Positions 16,153-24,924 are shown, counted from the first letter of the stretch. The stretch: DNA of 64,000 nt from Myxococcales bacterium (GCA_016707895.1 JADJGV010000002.1:558001-622000); one strand, 5' to 3'. Translations and numbers: made by a program. The notes: a model not told the origin generated them from the sequence alone.

Positions 16153-17134
16153 TCAGGTGCGGACCACGGAGGCCGCGGCGTCGGGGCCGAGCTGCCATGG
16201 GAGGACGAAGGCCGTCGGTGGCGCGATGTAGAAGCGCGCGCGGGCGAGGGCCCCGTGTGGGTAGGCGCTGCAGAACGCTCGCTTGGCTGGCTCGCGCTGC
16301 TTGGAGTCGTGCGATGTCGCCCTGCGGTAGTGGTCGCGAAACGTGCGGTACGCGGTGCGGTACCGCTGCACCGCCGCAAGTGTCGAGGCGTGGCAGAGGG
16401 GCGCGGCGGAGCGCTCGACGTCGGCGGGGCGCTCGTCGGGGGACTGGCTGCGAACCCACTTGGCGCCGCGGGGTTTGGTGTGGGCGTACTCCTGCTCGAT
16501 GCTGGCAACCAGCTGTTCGTGCGCCGCGCGTAGGGCTTTGGCGGAGCGCTTCTCCCCAGACCGGTAGCGGCGCGAGCCTGATCGGGACCGACTCGCCGAG
16601 CTCCTCTTCGGGGAGTGGACGCGCGCGCTTGGCGTTGCGGCGGCGGACGTCGAGAGACGTGTACGTTGCGGGCAGGGCCATGTCGCCGAGCAGCGCCGGG
16701 GTCGAAGAGGCGCCCTCCCAGTCCTTCGGCGAGGCCACCAGCCCCGCCTTGGGGCCCTGCGCCAGGAGGTAGCGCAGGCGGGCGATCTGGGCGTCGTCAT
16801 CGACCACCGCGATCACCATGCCGCGTCGGCTCCAGAACGGACCTGTGCGCTGGCGGAGCTGGTTGATCTGTCGGGCGATGTTGGCGTGAACGAAGTCCAG
16901 GAAGAGCGGGAGTTGCGCCGGCTCGGTGGCCGAGACGAGGTAGTGGAGGTGGTTCGAGGGCGTTTCGAAGCCGTGGAGACGTACGCCCGGGTAGTGCTTG
17001 AGGGCCTTGCCGAAGACGCCCAGCACGATGGCGCGACATCGAGGATCTGGACGAAGCCAGAAGCGCCCCTCCAGCGTCTTGATCGTCACCTCGAGCAGCA
17101 TCAACGGCAGATACCAGCGGATCCGATGCGCCAT
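16153..17134 (-). pseudogene. REP-associated tyrosine transposase (Y1_Tnp/RAYT), frameshifted
   Basis: Two overlapping frames together give a complete RAYT-like protein. The first part, from ATG 17134, has the HUH motif (SNHLHYLVSA), IARQINQLRQRTGPFWSRR, and the family phrase RYLLAQGPKAGLVASPKDWE. About 16,555-16,570 the frame must change to read the C-terminal part (GEKRSAKALRAAHEQLVAS..., ending at 16153). The span is one base more than a multiple of three, so a single-base insertion (or two-base loss) explains it. RAYTs are HUH-family nucleases thought to spread REP palindromes. Repeats carrying a GTCGC/GCGAC palindrome lie on both sides. The active-site part is intact, so the truncated product could still exist, but pseudogene is the simplest reading. 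Confidence 0.85.
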
Positions 17135-17178
17135 GCGCGAGCTATCGGCCGCGCTCGCTTGCGGTTGCGTCATTCGCG

Positions 17179-17238
17179 GTTGCAGCGACTCGGATCGGGG
17201 TCGCAGCGACTCGGATCGGGGTCGCAGCGACTCGGAGG
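17179..17238. repeat. REP-like repeats, right of the transposase relic
   Basis: Three tandem copies with a 21-bp period: GTTGCAGCGACTCGGATC (17179-17196), GTCGCAGCGACTCGGATC (17200-17217) and GTCGCAGCGACTCGGAGG (17221-17238). They match the unit left of the transposase in the same orientation and start 45 bp before its ATG. Confidence 0.8.
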
Positions 17239-17269
17239 GAGCTTGGCGACCCCGGCCAGGGCGGGGGCC

Positions 17270-18343
17270 TCAGCCGGCGGCAGGCGCTGGGTCGTGGGTG
17301 ACGGCCCAGCCGAACTCGGGGGCGAGCGTGCCGTCGGTGTCCTCGACGACGCCGAACAGGCCGGCGACGAAGCGCATGGGGTGGCGCTCGCGGGTGCGGA
17401 CGTCGGTCACGGTGACCGGGGCGCTGGCGAGGCCGCCGGGGAGCGCGCTCAGGCTGGGGCCCGGGGTGTCGCGCCAGTCGCGCGGCGCGCGGGCGAAGTT
17501 CGCTTGCCAGGCCGCCATGTGCGGGTTGGCGATGGGCCGCTTGGTGCGCCAGTCGACCAGGTAGGGGAACAGCACGTTGATCCATCCGGTGAGCGCGGCG
17601 CCCATCGAGCCGCTCTGGTAGTGGAAGAACGAGCGCCAGAACGGCGCGTCGTCAGCGCCCTCGGCGGTCGCGACGATGTGATCGAGCACCGGCAGCAGCG
17701 CGCCGGTCCAGTGCTCGAGGCCGTATTCAGACAGGTGTTGGGCCCGCCGACGCACCGATCGCCAGTCGTCGGGCGTGCCGCGCAGCGTGACCTGCGGGAT
17801 GCCGCAGCCGCACATCATCTCGTACTCGAAGTAGCCCTGGAACGTGTCCATCAGCAGCACCTCGGTGGCGGCGCGCTCCAGCGGGCCGGTCGTCGAGAAG
17901 TCGGCGACCACCAGGTCGCGCAGCTTGCCGACGTGGCCGGCGATCTGCTCGGAGAACGCGGCGAACGCCTCGGGCCACGGGTTGGGCTGGCCGAGCAGGA
18001 AGTCGGGGCGCTCGACCACCAGCTTCGCCTTGCCGGCGTGGCGGACGAAGCGCGCGCGCAGCGCCTCGGCGTTGGCGTTGACGTGGGTCGCGAAGCCCTG
18101 CGCGATCGTGAACCACAGCGTGTCGGGCGACAGCGCGATCGGTCGGTGCTCGTAGAACGCGTCGTGCGCCATCTGCACCAGCGGCGAGACGTCGGTGCAC
18201 GCCACCAGCCGCGCCGCGCTGGCGTAGACCTGCTCGACGCGCGCCGCCGGCGCGCTCAACAGCGACGCGATCGCCGCGCCCCGATCGAGCTCCGCGCGGG
18301 GCCCCGCCGCCCGCGCCACGTCCGATACCGCGAAGGTCCGCAT
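17270..18343 (-). CDS. DUF4419-domain protein
   Basis: 357 residues. The family, common in fungi and in some myxobacteria and actinobacteria, has no known activity. Family marks are ALSPDTLWFTIAQGFATHVN, LRARFVRHAGKAKLVVERPDF, FSEQIAGHVG, DTFQGYFEYEMMCGCGIPQVTL, and a C-terminal FWRSFFHYQSGSMGAALTGWINVLFPY. No signal or membrane helix is seen, so it is probably cytoplasmic. The ATG at 18343 gives the standard N-terminus. It is divergent from the next gene (start 18432), and its stop lies 31 bp beyond the right-hand REP-like repeats. Confidence 0.87.
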   Translation of the reverse strand: MRTFAVSDVARAAGPRAELDRGAAIASLLSAPAARVEQVYASAARLVACTDVSPLVQMAHDAFYEHRPIALSPDTLWFTIAQGFATHVNANAEALRARFVRHAGKAKLVVERPDFLLGQPNPWPEAFAAFSEQIAGHVGKLRDLVVADFSTTGPLERAATEVLLMDTFQGYFEYEMMCGCGIPQVTLRGTPDDWRSVRRRAQHLSEYGLEHWTGALLPVLDHIVATAEGADDAPFWRSFFHYQSGSMGAALTGWINVLFPYLVDWRTKRPIANPHMAAWQANFARAPRDWRDTPGPSLSALPGGLASAPVTVTDVRTRERHPMRFVAGLFGVVEDTDGTLAPEFGWAVTHDPAPAAG

Positions 18344-18431
18344 CGCCCGACTGTATCGGTGAGTGCGCCGCGGTGGGCGACCAACCGCCGGGATGGCCGG
18401 CGCGCACGGGGCAGGGCATCCTGACGCTGCC

Positions 18432-19352
18432 ATGATCGAACTCCAGGTCGTGCCCGGCCCCGCTGTGACGCGCGAGGCGTTCCTGCGCACGCACCCGCCG
18501 TACTCGATCGCGCTCGACGGGTACGTGCACGGCGCGCCGTTCCTCGACGTCCGCGACGACGGCCCGCGCCGCAACTTCAACCACCACGAGGCCGTCGATC
18601 GCAGCTGCACCAGCGCGACCTGCGAGCAGGTGCGGCGGGCGGTGCTGCTCGGGCTGTACGATCTGTTTCGGGACGACGGTGGTCGACGGGCCGTGCTGTG
18701 GGTCAACGACTGCGATCAGGACGTCTGCCTGGCCACCTGGATCCTCATGAACGCCGATCGGGCGGCCGAGCCGCTGGTCCGGCAACTGACGCAGATCGAA
18801 GACCTGCTCGACTCGTCGAGCGGGACGTTCCCGATGCCGCACGATGGCGATCTGCTGGCCGAGGTGCGGTGGGTGTTCGATCCCTACGCCCGCGTGCGCG
18901 CGCGGCTGGTCGGCATGGGCGCGGCGCAGATGCGCGGCGTGATCGACGACGTCCACCTGCGCATCGACCAGTTCGTGATCGGCCGCGCCGGCGCCGTCCC
19001 GCTGGAGGGCGGGTACCAGCGCGTCGGCGGCGGCGCGTGGTGGCTGGTCGAGGTGGCGCATCCCCACGCGCGCGAGCGGCTGGTCGCCGCCGGCGTGCGC
19101 GCCGCGGTCGAGTTGACGGCACGGGTCGGTGATCGCTACGCGTACGCGCTGTGGCGCCGGTCGGAGTACATCGCCTGGTTCCCGGTCCCGGCGATCCTCG
19201 CGGCGCTGAACGTGGCCGAGGGGCTGGCGCCCGACGCGGCCGACGGCTGGGGTGGCGCCGAGACGGTCGGCGGCTCGCCGCGCGGCCGTGGCTCGAGGCT
19301 CACGCCCGCCGAGGTCGAGGCGGTGGTCGACGCCATCGTGGCCCACCGTTGA
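18432..19352 (+). CDS. Conserved-looking protein of unknown function
   Basis: 306 residues, soluble, with no signal. Notable motifs are DGYVHGAPFLDVRDDG, NFNHHEAVDRSCTSATCEQV and VNDCDQDVCLATWILMN. The HHE...R...TSAT and D-x-D arrangement faintly recalls DHH-type phosphoesterases, with possible metal ligands, but the rest does not fit clearly, so I make no functional claim. The C-terminal third has PHARERLVAAGVRAAVEL and an aromatic WRRSEYIAWFP stretch. The ATG at 18432 is preferred over the frame's upstream ATG because no homology-like sequence precedes it. Confidence 0.78.
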   Translation: MIELQVVPGPAVTREAFLRTHPPYSIALDGYVHGAPFLDVRDDGPRRNFNHHEAVDRSCTSATCEQVRRAVLLGLYDLFRDDGGRRAVLWVNDCDQDVCLATWILMNADRAAEPLVRQLTQIEDLLDSSSGTFPMPHDGDLLAEVRWVFDPYARVRARLVGMGAAQMRGVIDDVHLRIDQFVIGRAGAVPLEGGYQRVGGGAWWLVEVAHPHARERLVAAGVRAAVELTARVGDRYAYALWRRSEYIAWFPVPAILAALNVAEGLAPDAADGWGGAETVGGSPRGRGSRLTPAEVEAVVDAIVAHR

Positions 19353-19404
19353 CGTCGGTGAACCGCCGACGGGCGCGGCGGCCAGGCCGTGGCAGACTCG
19401 GCGC

Positions 19405-20454
19405 GTGGCACGCCTGCGCGACGTGATGATCGTGACGCTGCTGGTCGGTGGATGCGCGGCGCGCGGTGGGACGGCGGGCGGCGGAGCGCCGGGACCGCAG
19501 GCTCCGGCGGAGGTCTCGCCGGCGGCGACGCCGGGCGGGGGCGGCGCGAGCGCGGGTGCGGCGCCGGTGATCGTCGTCGGGCGCAAGGCCGTGGTCGACG
19601 TGGTGGCGGACGACGCGGCGGCGAAGCTGCAGGCGTTCGTCGAGGCGCACCCGGACGATCCGCGGTTCACGCCCGACGCGCTGTTGCGCCTGGGGACGCT
19701 GGACCTCGACCGCGCCGAGCGCGCGCTCGACGCCGATCCGGCGGCGGTGGCGGCGCTGGCGACGCGCGCGCAGGCGACGTTGCGCGACGCGCGGGATCGC
19801 TTCCCGGCGTATGCGCGACGCGATCTGATCCTCTACCAGCTCGGCTACGCGAGCGAGCTGGCCGGCGACGGCGCCGGCGCGCGCGACGCGTACCAGGCGC
19901 TGGCCACGACGGCGGGCTCGGCGCTGGCGGACGAGGGCTGGTTCCGGCTCGGCGAGCAGGCGTTCCTCGACGACGATCTGCCGGCGGCGGTCGCCGCGTA
20001 CCAGCACGTCGCGACCGTGGCGCCGTTCGCGACGATCGTCGCGTACAAGGTGGCGTGGGCCCACTGGCGCGCCGGCGACATGGCCGCCGCGGCGCGCGCC
20101 TTCGACGCGTTCCTTGCGCGGCCCGAGCCCGACGCCGCGTCGCTGATGCCCGAGGCGCGGCAGTACCTCGCGCTCGCGCTGGTCGAGGCCGATCAGGACG
20201 GCGACGGCGTGCCGGAGTCGACCGCGAGCGACGCGACCTCGCCCAGCGTCGCGCGCGCGCTGGCGTACGGACGCGCCCACGCCGGCGTGCCGGGTCGCGC
20301 GGTGGTCGCGCTGGCCGCCGACGCGCTGGTCGACGAGGCCCGCTACGCCGAGGCCGAGGCGATCTACGATCAGCTCCTGGCCGGCGACCTGACGGCCGAC
20401 GAGCGCGCCCGCGTCGAGGCGAGCCGCCGCCGCGCGCGCGACCTGCGGCGCTGA
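19405..20454 (+). CDS. TPR-repeat lipoprotein
   Basis: 349 residues from a GTG (19405); the ATG at 19426 would also work. RDVMIVTLLVGGC gives a lipobox. A Gly/Ala/Pro linker runs to about residue 60. The rest is helical repeats that include paired TPR-like units: LIDYQLGYASEL-type helices (seen as LILYQLGYASELAGDGAGARDAY), WFRLGEQAFLDDDLPAAVAAY, YKVAWAHWRAGDMAAAARAFDAFL. A DQDGDGVPES segment near 260-270 resembles an EF-hand-like calcium loop. Likely an outer-membrane scaffold; same style as the proteins encoded at 11166 and 32338. Confidence 0.83.
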   Translation: MARLRDVMIVTLLVGGCAARGGTAGGGAPGPQAPAEVSPAATPGGGGASAGAAPVIVVGRKAVVDVVADDAAAKLQAFVEAHPDDPRFTPDALLRLGTLDLDRAERALDADPAAVAALATRAQATLRDARDRFPAYARRDLILYQLGYASELAGDGAGARDAYQALATTAGSALADEGWFRLGEQAFLDDDLPAAVAAYQHVATVAPFATIVAYKVAWAHWRAGDMAAAARAFDAFLARPEPDAASLMPEARQYLALALVEADQDGDGVPESTASDATSPSVARALAYGRAHAGVPGRAVVALAADALVDEARYAEAEAIYDQLLAGDLTADERARVEASRRRARDLRR

Positions 20455-20467
20455 CCGTCGGCGCGCG

Positions 20468-20785
20468 TCACCACGCGACCGGCCAGTCGATGGCCTCGAG
20501 CAGCCCGATCAGCTCGTCGCGCGTCGCGGTCTCGATCACGATCTCGCCGGTCGGCTGAGCCAGCGCGTGGTGATCCTCGGGCATCCAGCCGCGACCTGCG
20601 GCCAGGGCGGCGGTGCGCGCGGCGTCGGCCTCTGCGTCGTCGACGACCAGCCGGCGCACGCGGAACCGATCGTCCTGCTCGACGATGGCGACGAACGGAT
20701 GGGGTGAGCCCATCCACAGGGGCAGCGTCCCCGCCCGCACGGCGGCGAGGGCACGCGCGCGACCGACCGGCGCGACAGGAGCCAT
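20468..20785 (-). CDS. Small hypothetical protein
   Basis: 105 residues, soluble, with a central mixed alpha/beta stretch (HPFVAIVEQDDRFRVRRLVVDDAEADAAR) and an acidic end (IETATRDELIGLLEAIDWPVAW). The ATG at 20785 has AGGAG two to six bases upstream, which supports the start. It converges with the TPR lipoprotein gene (14-bp gap). No family recognised. Confidence 0.65.
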   Translation of the reverse strand: MAPVAPVGRARALAAVRAGTLPLWMGSPHPFVAIVEQDDRFRVRRLVVDDAEADAARTAALAAGRGWMPEDHHALAQPTGEIVIETATRDELIGLLEAIDWPVAW

Positions 20786-20841
20786 GGCCAGACCTTCGCA
20801 CGGATGCGCGCCCGATGATCGCTGCGTCGCGGCGCTGACGC

Positions 20842-21474
20842 TCAGACCCGCTCGTTGAAGCCGCGCCCGACGAGGATGTCTTCGGCGCACTTGTCGACCC
20901 GGCGCTCGCGGGTCGCCGGCTGCTTGGCGCCGGAGACGTGCAGGATGTGGCTGCGTCGGCGGCCCGGCGTCAGGGCGTCGAACGCGCGCCGCAGCTTCGG
21001 GTCGGCGGCCAGGCGCCGCGCGAGCTCGTCGGGCACCGGCTCGGCTTTGGTGCGGGGCGCCACCTCACCGCCCGCGCGCTCCAACGCGATCGCCAGGTCG
21101 ATGAGGCGCTTGGCGGCCTGCTTGTGCTTCTTGACGTCCGCCAGCGAGCGCACCTTCAGCATGCGGACGGCCTGCGAGTTGGGCCCCGGGGCCTCGAGGA
21201 GCTCGTCGGGATCGTCGAGCGCGGCGCCCTTGAAGAACTGCAGCGCGCAGTGCTCCTTGAACGCGACCACCATCAGCACGTTCTTGCCGTCGAGCGTGTA
21301 GCAGGGGAAGCCCCACTTCATCTCCTCGACCAGGCCGTCGGCCAGCGCCAGCGCGCGCAGCGCCTCGAGCACCGCGGTCCACGCGTGCACCTTGCACGCC
21401 GGCGTCTGGAACCGCTCGCAGCGGCCGCAGCCGTCCTTGATGTACGACGCGAAGCTGGTGTTGTTCATCGCCAT
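20842..21474 (-). CDS. YdeI/OmpD-associated-family protein (DUF1801 + YdeI C-terminal region)
   Basis: 210 residues. Residues 25-115 are a DUF1801-type fold: EEMKWGFPCYTLDGKNVLMVVAFKEHCALQFFKG is the family hallmark. The C-terminal PVPDELARRLAADPKLRRAFDALTPGRRRSHILHVSGAKQPATRERRVDKC is the YdeI motif (PxEL...AL...R.YV.WI..AK...TR..RI), cytosolic and of uncertain role. Three Cys near the start (GCGRCERFQTPAC) are unusual and could bind a metal. ATG choices at 21474 and 21468 are equivalent. Confidence 0.85.
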   Translation of the reverse strand: MAMNNTSFASYIKDGCGRCERFQTPACKVHAWTAVLEALRALALADGLVEEMKWGFPCYTLDGKNVLMVVAFKEHCALQFFKGAALDDPDELLEAPGPNSQAVRMLKVRSLADVKKHKQAAKRLIDLAIALERAGGEVAPRTKAEPVPDELARRLAADPKLRRAFDALTPGRRRSHILHVSGAKQPATRERRVDKCAEDILVGRGFNERV

Positions 21475-21601
21475 GCGCGCTGGCCAGCGTAGCGCAACGG
21501 CCGCCGCCGCGCGTTCAGGCCGCACGCGTACCGCGCGCTCGTCGACGGGACGGTCGTGGCCGAGCGCGAAGGCCACTGACCGCGTTCTTCTGACGCCGCG
21601 A

Positions 21602-22105
21602 TCAGAACGCGCCGCCGATCGACAGCATGCGCGGGGTCGGCTCGTCGCTGGCGCGCGACAGGTAGGCGGCGTCGAAGATCTGCGCGACGACCATGCCGGC
21701 GGCGACGCCGGCCAGCGCGCCGGGCCAGCAGCTCAGCTCCTCGTCGTCCTCCCCGCGCTGGCCGCTGTGCAGGCCGCAGCCGATCGCGGCGCCTACCAGC
21801 GGCAGGCCGAGCCGCACGCCCAGGCTCTGGCCGGCGCGCGCCCACTTGCCGTAGGCGGCGTGGACGATCGGCGCGCCGAGCGCGTAGCCGACCAGACCGG
21901 CCGGCGCCGTGCGGGCGACGCCGAACACGTGGGCGGTGATCGCGACGTCCGAGACCAGGTCGATGGCGATCACCGGGGCGCGATCGGCGTCGTCGGCGTG
22001 CGCGAGCCGCGGCGCGCCGAGCGCCATGATCGCGATCACGAGCCCACGCGCAGACCTTCGGCGACGAGGTGTCGTTGCGGCGACCCACGGATCGTGCGCA
22101 TGCAT
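21602..22105 (-). CDS. Small membrane protein, paralogue of the one at 22794
   Basis: 167 residues: a basic N-terminus, a signal-like helix (ARGLVIAIMALGAPRLAHA), then hydrophobic Gly/Ala-rich helices with LVGYALGAPIVHAAYGKWARAG, LGLPLVGAAIGCGL and GALAGVAAGMVVAQIFDA. The same order of phrases (GSPIVHAAHGRWGTAG, GVPAVAALIGCG, VVAGVIIDYAVL) is found in the plus-strand gene at 22794, so the two are paralogues in opposite orientation around a lipoprotein gene. Function unknown. Confidence 0.75.
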   Translation of the reverse strand: MHAHDPWVAATTPRRRRSARGLVIAIMALGAPRLAHADDADRAPVIAIDLVSDVAITAHVFGVARTAPAGLVGYALGAPIVHAAYGKWARAGQSLGVRLGLPLVGAAIGCGLHSGQRGEDDEELSCWPGALAGVAAGMVVAQIFDAAYLSRASDEPTPRMLSIGGAF

Positions 22106-22249
22106 CTCGCGCGCCGCGACGCCGACCGCGCGCGGATGCGGTGGCGCGCAGCGGTGTCGAGGTCTTGACGTCAGGGATCGCACGGCGCCCGACGCGTGTG
22201 CGGCCGCGCACGATTAGACCGGGCCGGTCGGCGGTCCGTATGCACGAGG

Positions 22250-22717
22250 GTGACCCGCCTCGCTGTACTGACGCTCCTCCTCTCGATCGCTGCGTGCGCG
22301 TCCTCCTCCCCGGCGCCGCGCGCGGCCGCACCGCCACCGCCGCTGGCCAGCGACGGCTCGTCGGGGATCGCCGGCACGGTCGCGATCCTCACCGGCGACC
22401 ACATGCCGCCGATGCCGCCGGGCGCCGACGCGCCGACGCCGGCCGCGGGCGCGCCGGTCCACGTCTTGCGCGGCGCGCACGCGCTGATGGCGGTGATCGA
22501 TCGCGGCAGCGCGGACTACGTGGGCATCGTCACGACCGATCGTGATGGGCGCTTTCGCGTGGCGCTGCCCGCGGGTACGTACACGGTGCTGACCGAGCAC
22601 GCGGGCGCGCCGTACCTCAACTGCTTCAGCGGCGATGGCACCTGGTGCACGGTGACCGTGGCGGATGGTGCGTGGAGCGAGACCCAGATCGTCGACTCGG
22701 CGGACGCGACCTTCTGA
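22250..22717 (+). CDS. Lipoprotein with carboxypeptidase-regulatory-like domain
   Basis: 155 residues from a GTG. VTRLAVLTLLLSIAAC is the signal with lipobox (Cys 16). After a Ser/Pro/Ala linker there is a beta-sandwich (GIAGTVAILTGDHMPPMPPG ... VTTDRDGRFRVALPAGTYTVLTE), the D-x-x-G-x-F/Y and LPAGTYTV marks of the CarboxypepD_reg fold, often a peptidoglycan- or sugar-facing scaffold. It lies between the two paralogous membrane proteins. Confidence 0.72.
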   Translation: MTRLAVLTLLLSIAACASSSPAPRAAAPPPPLASDGSSGIAGTVAILTGDHMPPMPPGADAPTPAAGAPVHVLRGAHALMAVIDRGSADYVGIVTTDRDGRFRVALPAGTYTVLTEHAGAPYLNCFSGDGTWCTVTVADGAWSETQIVDSADATF

Positions 22718-22793
22718 GGTCGGCGCTGTGCGAGGCGCCACGGCGGCGGGCCGCGCGACTTGCGGCACGGCCAGCGGTGCGCGATCGTCCCGC

Positions 22794-23273
22794 ATGGCTG
22801 GACGAGTCATCCTCGCGGGCGTCGCGGCGGCCGCGATCACGACGTCGGCCGCGCGGCCGGCGCGGGGCGAGGACGGCGAGACCTATCGCGGCACGATGGC
22901 GATCGTCGACGTGACCAGCGTGGCGGTGATCGCGAGCGCGGCCGCGGGCGAGTCGGCGCCGGGGATCGCGATCGGGTTCGCGGGCTACGCGTTCGGCAGC
23001 CCGATCGTGCACGCGGCCCACGGGCGCTGGGGCACCGCCGGCCTCGCCTTCGGCCTGCGGGTCGGTGTGCCGGCGGTGGCGGCCCTGATCGGCTGTGGCG
23101 CCGGCAAGAGCGGCAAGCACGGCGGCATCGGCGACGCGTTCGGCTGCCTGGCCGGCGGCGCGCTGGCGTCCGGCGTGGCGGTGGTGGCCGGGGTGATCAT
23201 CGACTACGCGGTGCTGGCGTCGGTCGACGACTCGCCGATGCCGATGATGTTGAGCTACGGCGTCGCCTTCTAG
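22794..23273 (+). CDS. Small membrane protein, paralogue of the one at 21602
   Basis: 159 residues with a signal peptide (MAGRVILAGVAAAAITTSAARPARG). The mature part is Gly/Ala-rich and hydrophobic, with FAGYAFGSPIVHAAHGRWGT, FGLRVGVPAVAALIGCGAGKSG, a CLAGGALASGVAVVAG stretch and a final MMLSYGVAF, ending like the paralogue (MLSIGGAF). Two positionally conserved Cys may form a disulfide. Unknown function; such pairs are common in myxobacterial genomes. Confidence 0.77.
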   Translation: MAGRVILAGVAAAAITTSAARPARGEDGETYRGTMAIVDVTSVAVIASAAAGESAPGIAIGFAGYAFGSPIVHAAHGRWGTAGLAFGLRVGVPAVAALIGCGAGKSGKHGGIGDAFGCLAGGALASGVAVVAGVIIDYAVLASVDDSPMPMMLSYGVAF

Positions 23274-23284
23274 CCGGCGGCGGG

Positions 23285-24064
23285 CTAGCTCTTGCAGCGA
23301 CGCGCGAGCAAGCCGGTGGCGAGCGCGAGGTCGAGGTCGGCGACGAGCAAGCCGGCCTCGCCGTAGGGCTGGTAGGCGAGCAGGGTGCCGTCGGGGTTGG
23401 CGATCGCCGAGGTCGTCGCCGAGCCCGCGCTGGCGTAGTTGACGCTCGCGAAGTAGCAGGTGTTCTCGGCCGCGCGGCACAGCACGGCCTTCTCGTGGAA
23501 GGTGTTGGCCGGATCGGCGAACGTCGTCGGGCGATACCCGCCGGGCTCGGCGGGATGGTAGTGCGGGTGGAACACCACGTGGGCGCCGCGCCGCGCCGCG
23601 AAGCGCACGGTCTCGGGGTAGCGCCAGCCCTCGTGGCAGATCACCACGCCGAACGCGAGGTCGTCGGTCTGGAACACCTGGCGCTCGTGGCCGGGCGCGT
23701 AGGTGTCGTCCTCGCTCGGATCGAGCTGCACCTTGTCCTGGAAGCCGAGGCGCGCGCCGCGCGCGTCGATCACCAGCGCCGTCGGCACCACCGCGCCGTC
23801 GACGAGGCGCTCGGTGCCGAGCACGATCGCGATCTCCGCGGCGGCGGCTGCCCGGGCGATCGTGTCCCACGCGCGCTCGAGGAACGCGGCGTCGGGGGCG
23901 GGCGGCGCGTGGCCGAGCCCGCGGTATCCGGGCACGTAGCATTCGGGGAAGCACACGACCCGCGCACCGGCGCGGCCCGCGCTGGCGACGGCGTCGACGG
24001 CGAGCGCGATCGACTGATCGGGTGACCCGGGATACGGCAGGTTGGCGAGCGCGATCCGCACCAT
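23285..24064 (-). CDS. Carbon-nitrogen hydrolase (nitrilase superfamily)
   Basis: 259 residues. The catalytic triad is visible: Glu 41 (VVCFPECYVPGY), Lys 111 (GFQDKVQLDP) and Cys 143 (VVICHEGWRYPE). It would hydrolyse a C-N bond of an amide, carbamoyl or nitrile compound in the cytoplasm; the sub-family cannot be set from motifs, though AANTFHEKAVLCRAAENTCYFASVNYA-type text resembles amidases of omega-amidase type. The start MVRIALANLPYPG is a normal family N-terminus. It converges with the paralogue gene (11-bp gap). Confidence 0.92.
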   Translation of the reverse strand: MVRIALANLPYPGSPDQSIALAVDAVASAGRAGARVVCFPECYVPGYRGLGHAPPAPDAAFLERAWDTIARAAAAAEIAIVLGTERLVDGAVVPTALVIDARGARLGFQDKVQLDPSEDDTYAPGHERQVFQTDDLAFGVVICHEGWRYPETVRFAARRGAHVVFHPHYHPAEPGGYRPTTFADPANTFHEKAVLCRAAENTCYFASVNYASAGSATTSAIANPDGTLLAYQPYGEAGLLVADLDLALATGLLARRCKS

Positions 24065-24094
24065 CGCTGGAGTCTAGAGCGGATCCGGCGCCCC

Positions 24095-24850
24095 TCAGCG
24101 ATCGCGGCAACAGCGGAAGCCGATCTCGTAGAAGCGGAACGTGTCGCCGTGGACCAGGACGTTGCTCTGGCAGGTCCGGGCCTCGGCCCAGTAGCGGCCC
24201 TTGAGGTTGCCGTGGAACTGCGGCTGGCCGCCGTCGCGGCGCCGGGTCCACTCCTCGACGTCGCCGACCAGATCGTAGACGCCGGCGGGGCCGACGCAGC
24301 CGGCCCGCGCGCCACCGCCGCTGCCCTGGTACAGCACGTCGACGTGATCGGCGGCGGCGGCGGCGGTCGGCGACACGGCTCGCGCCGCCGTCAGCAGCGC
24401 GGCCAGCGAGTCGATCGTCGGGCTCGACGCCGCGGCCGGCCAGCCGTTCAGCAGCGACTGGGTGTACGCGCGCCAGGTCGCGTCGTCGTTGCACGCGCCC
24501 GGCACCCGCGTCGCGCCGTACGGGTACGCCAGGCCGTCGGGGCCGGCGCACGCGGCCTGCCACTCGTCGTCGAAGCACAGCCGGCGACCGCGCGCCGCGC
24601 ACCACGCCTCGGCCTCGACGAACGTGTACATCACCAGCGGCAGCGCGCCGGCGCGGTTGGGCGCCTCGTAGCGATCCATGCACGCGGCGCCGACCTCGAC
24701 CATGTCGGCCGGGCAGGCGGGGGCGTCGAGCGATGCCCCGTCGGGCGGCCCGTCGACCGACGCGTCGGGCGGCCCGTCGCTCGCGCCGCCGCACGCGCCC
24801 AGCGCGACCATCGCGGCGGCGATCGCGGTCAGCGGGACGGTCGCGTGCAT
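24095..24850 (-). CDS. Lipoprotein with sulfatase-modifying-factor (FGE-like) domain
   Basis: 251 residues. The signal ends in a lipobox (ALGAC), followed by an Asp/Gly/Pro linker of the local type (DGPPDASVDGPPDG). Residues 45-250 are a formylglycine-generating-enzyme-like domain: MVEVGAACMDRYEAPN at its start, FVEAEAWCAARGRRLCFDDEWQAACAG in the middle, GPAGVYDLVGDVEEWT and a final FYEIGFRCCRD. This lectin-like fold is often non-catalytic in Myxococcota lipoproteins; real sulfatase modification in the envelope is doubtful. It is divergent from the phosphoesterase gene (74-bp gap). Confidence 0.87.
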   Translation of the reverse strand: MHATVPLTAIAAAMVALGACGGASDGPPDASVDGPPDGASLDAPACPADMVEVGAACMDRYEAPNRAGALPLVMYTFVEAEAWCAARGRRLCFDDEWQAACAGPDGLAYPYGATRVPGACNDDATWRAYTQSLLNGWPAAASSPTIDSLAALLTAARAVSPTAAAAADHVDVLYQGSGGGARAGCVGPAGVYDLVGDVEEWTRRRDGGQPQFHGNLKGRYWAEARTCQSNVLVHGDTFRFYEIGFRCCRDR

Positions 24851-24924
24851 CGGGTGATTGTACGCGCGCCGCCGCGCCGCGCGCGCCGCTTGCGCCGTCG
24901 GTGCGCGCGTGGTCACGTCGTGGC

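Noticed and set aside
17727..19670. A 647-codon minus-strand frame across the DUF4419 gene and its neighbours
   Set aside because: It overlaps three genes with better evidence, and its product is low complexity.
20370..20801. Alternative frames around the small protein gene at 20468
   Set aside because: They lack a ribosome site, and their composition is typical of shadow frames; the chosen frame has AGGAG before its ATG.
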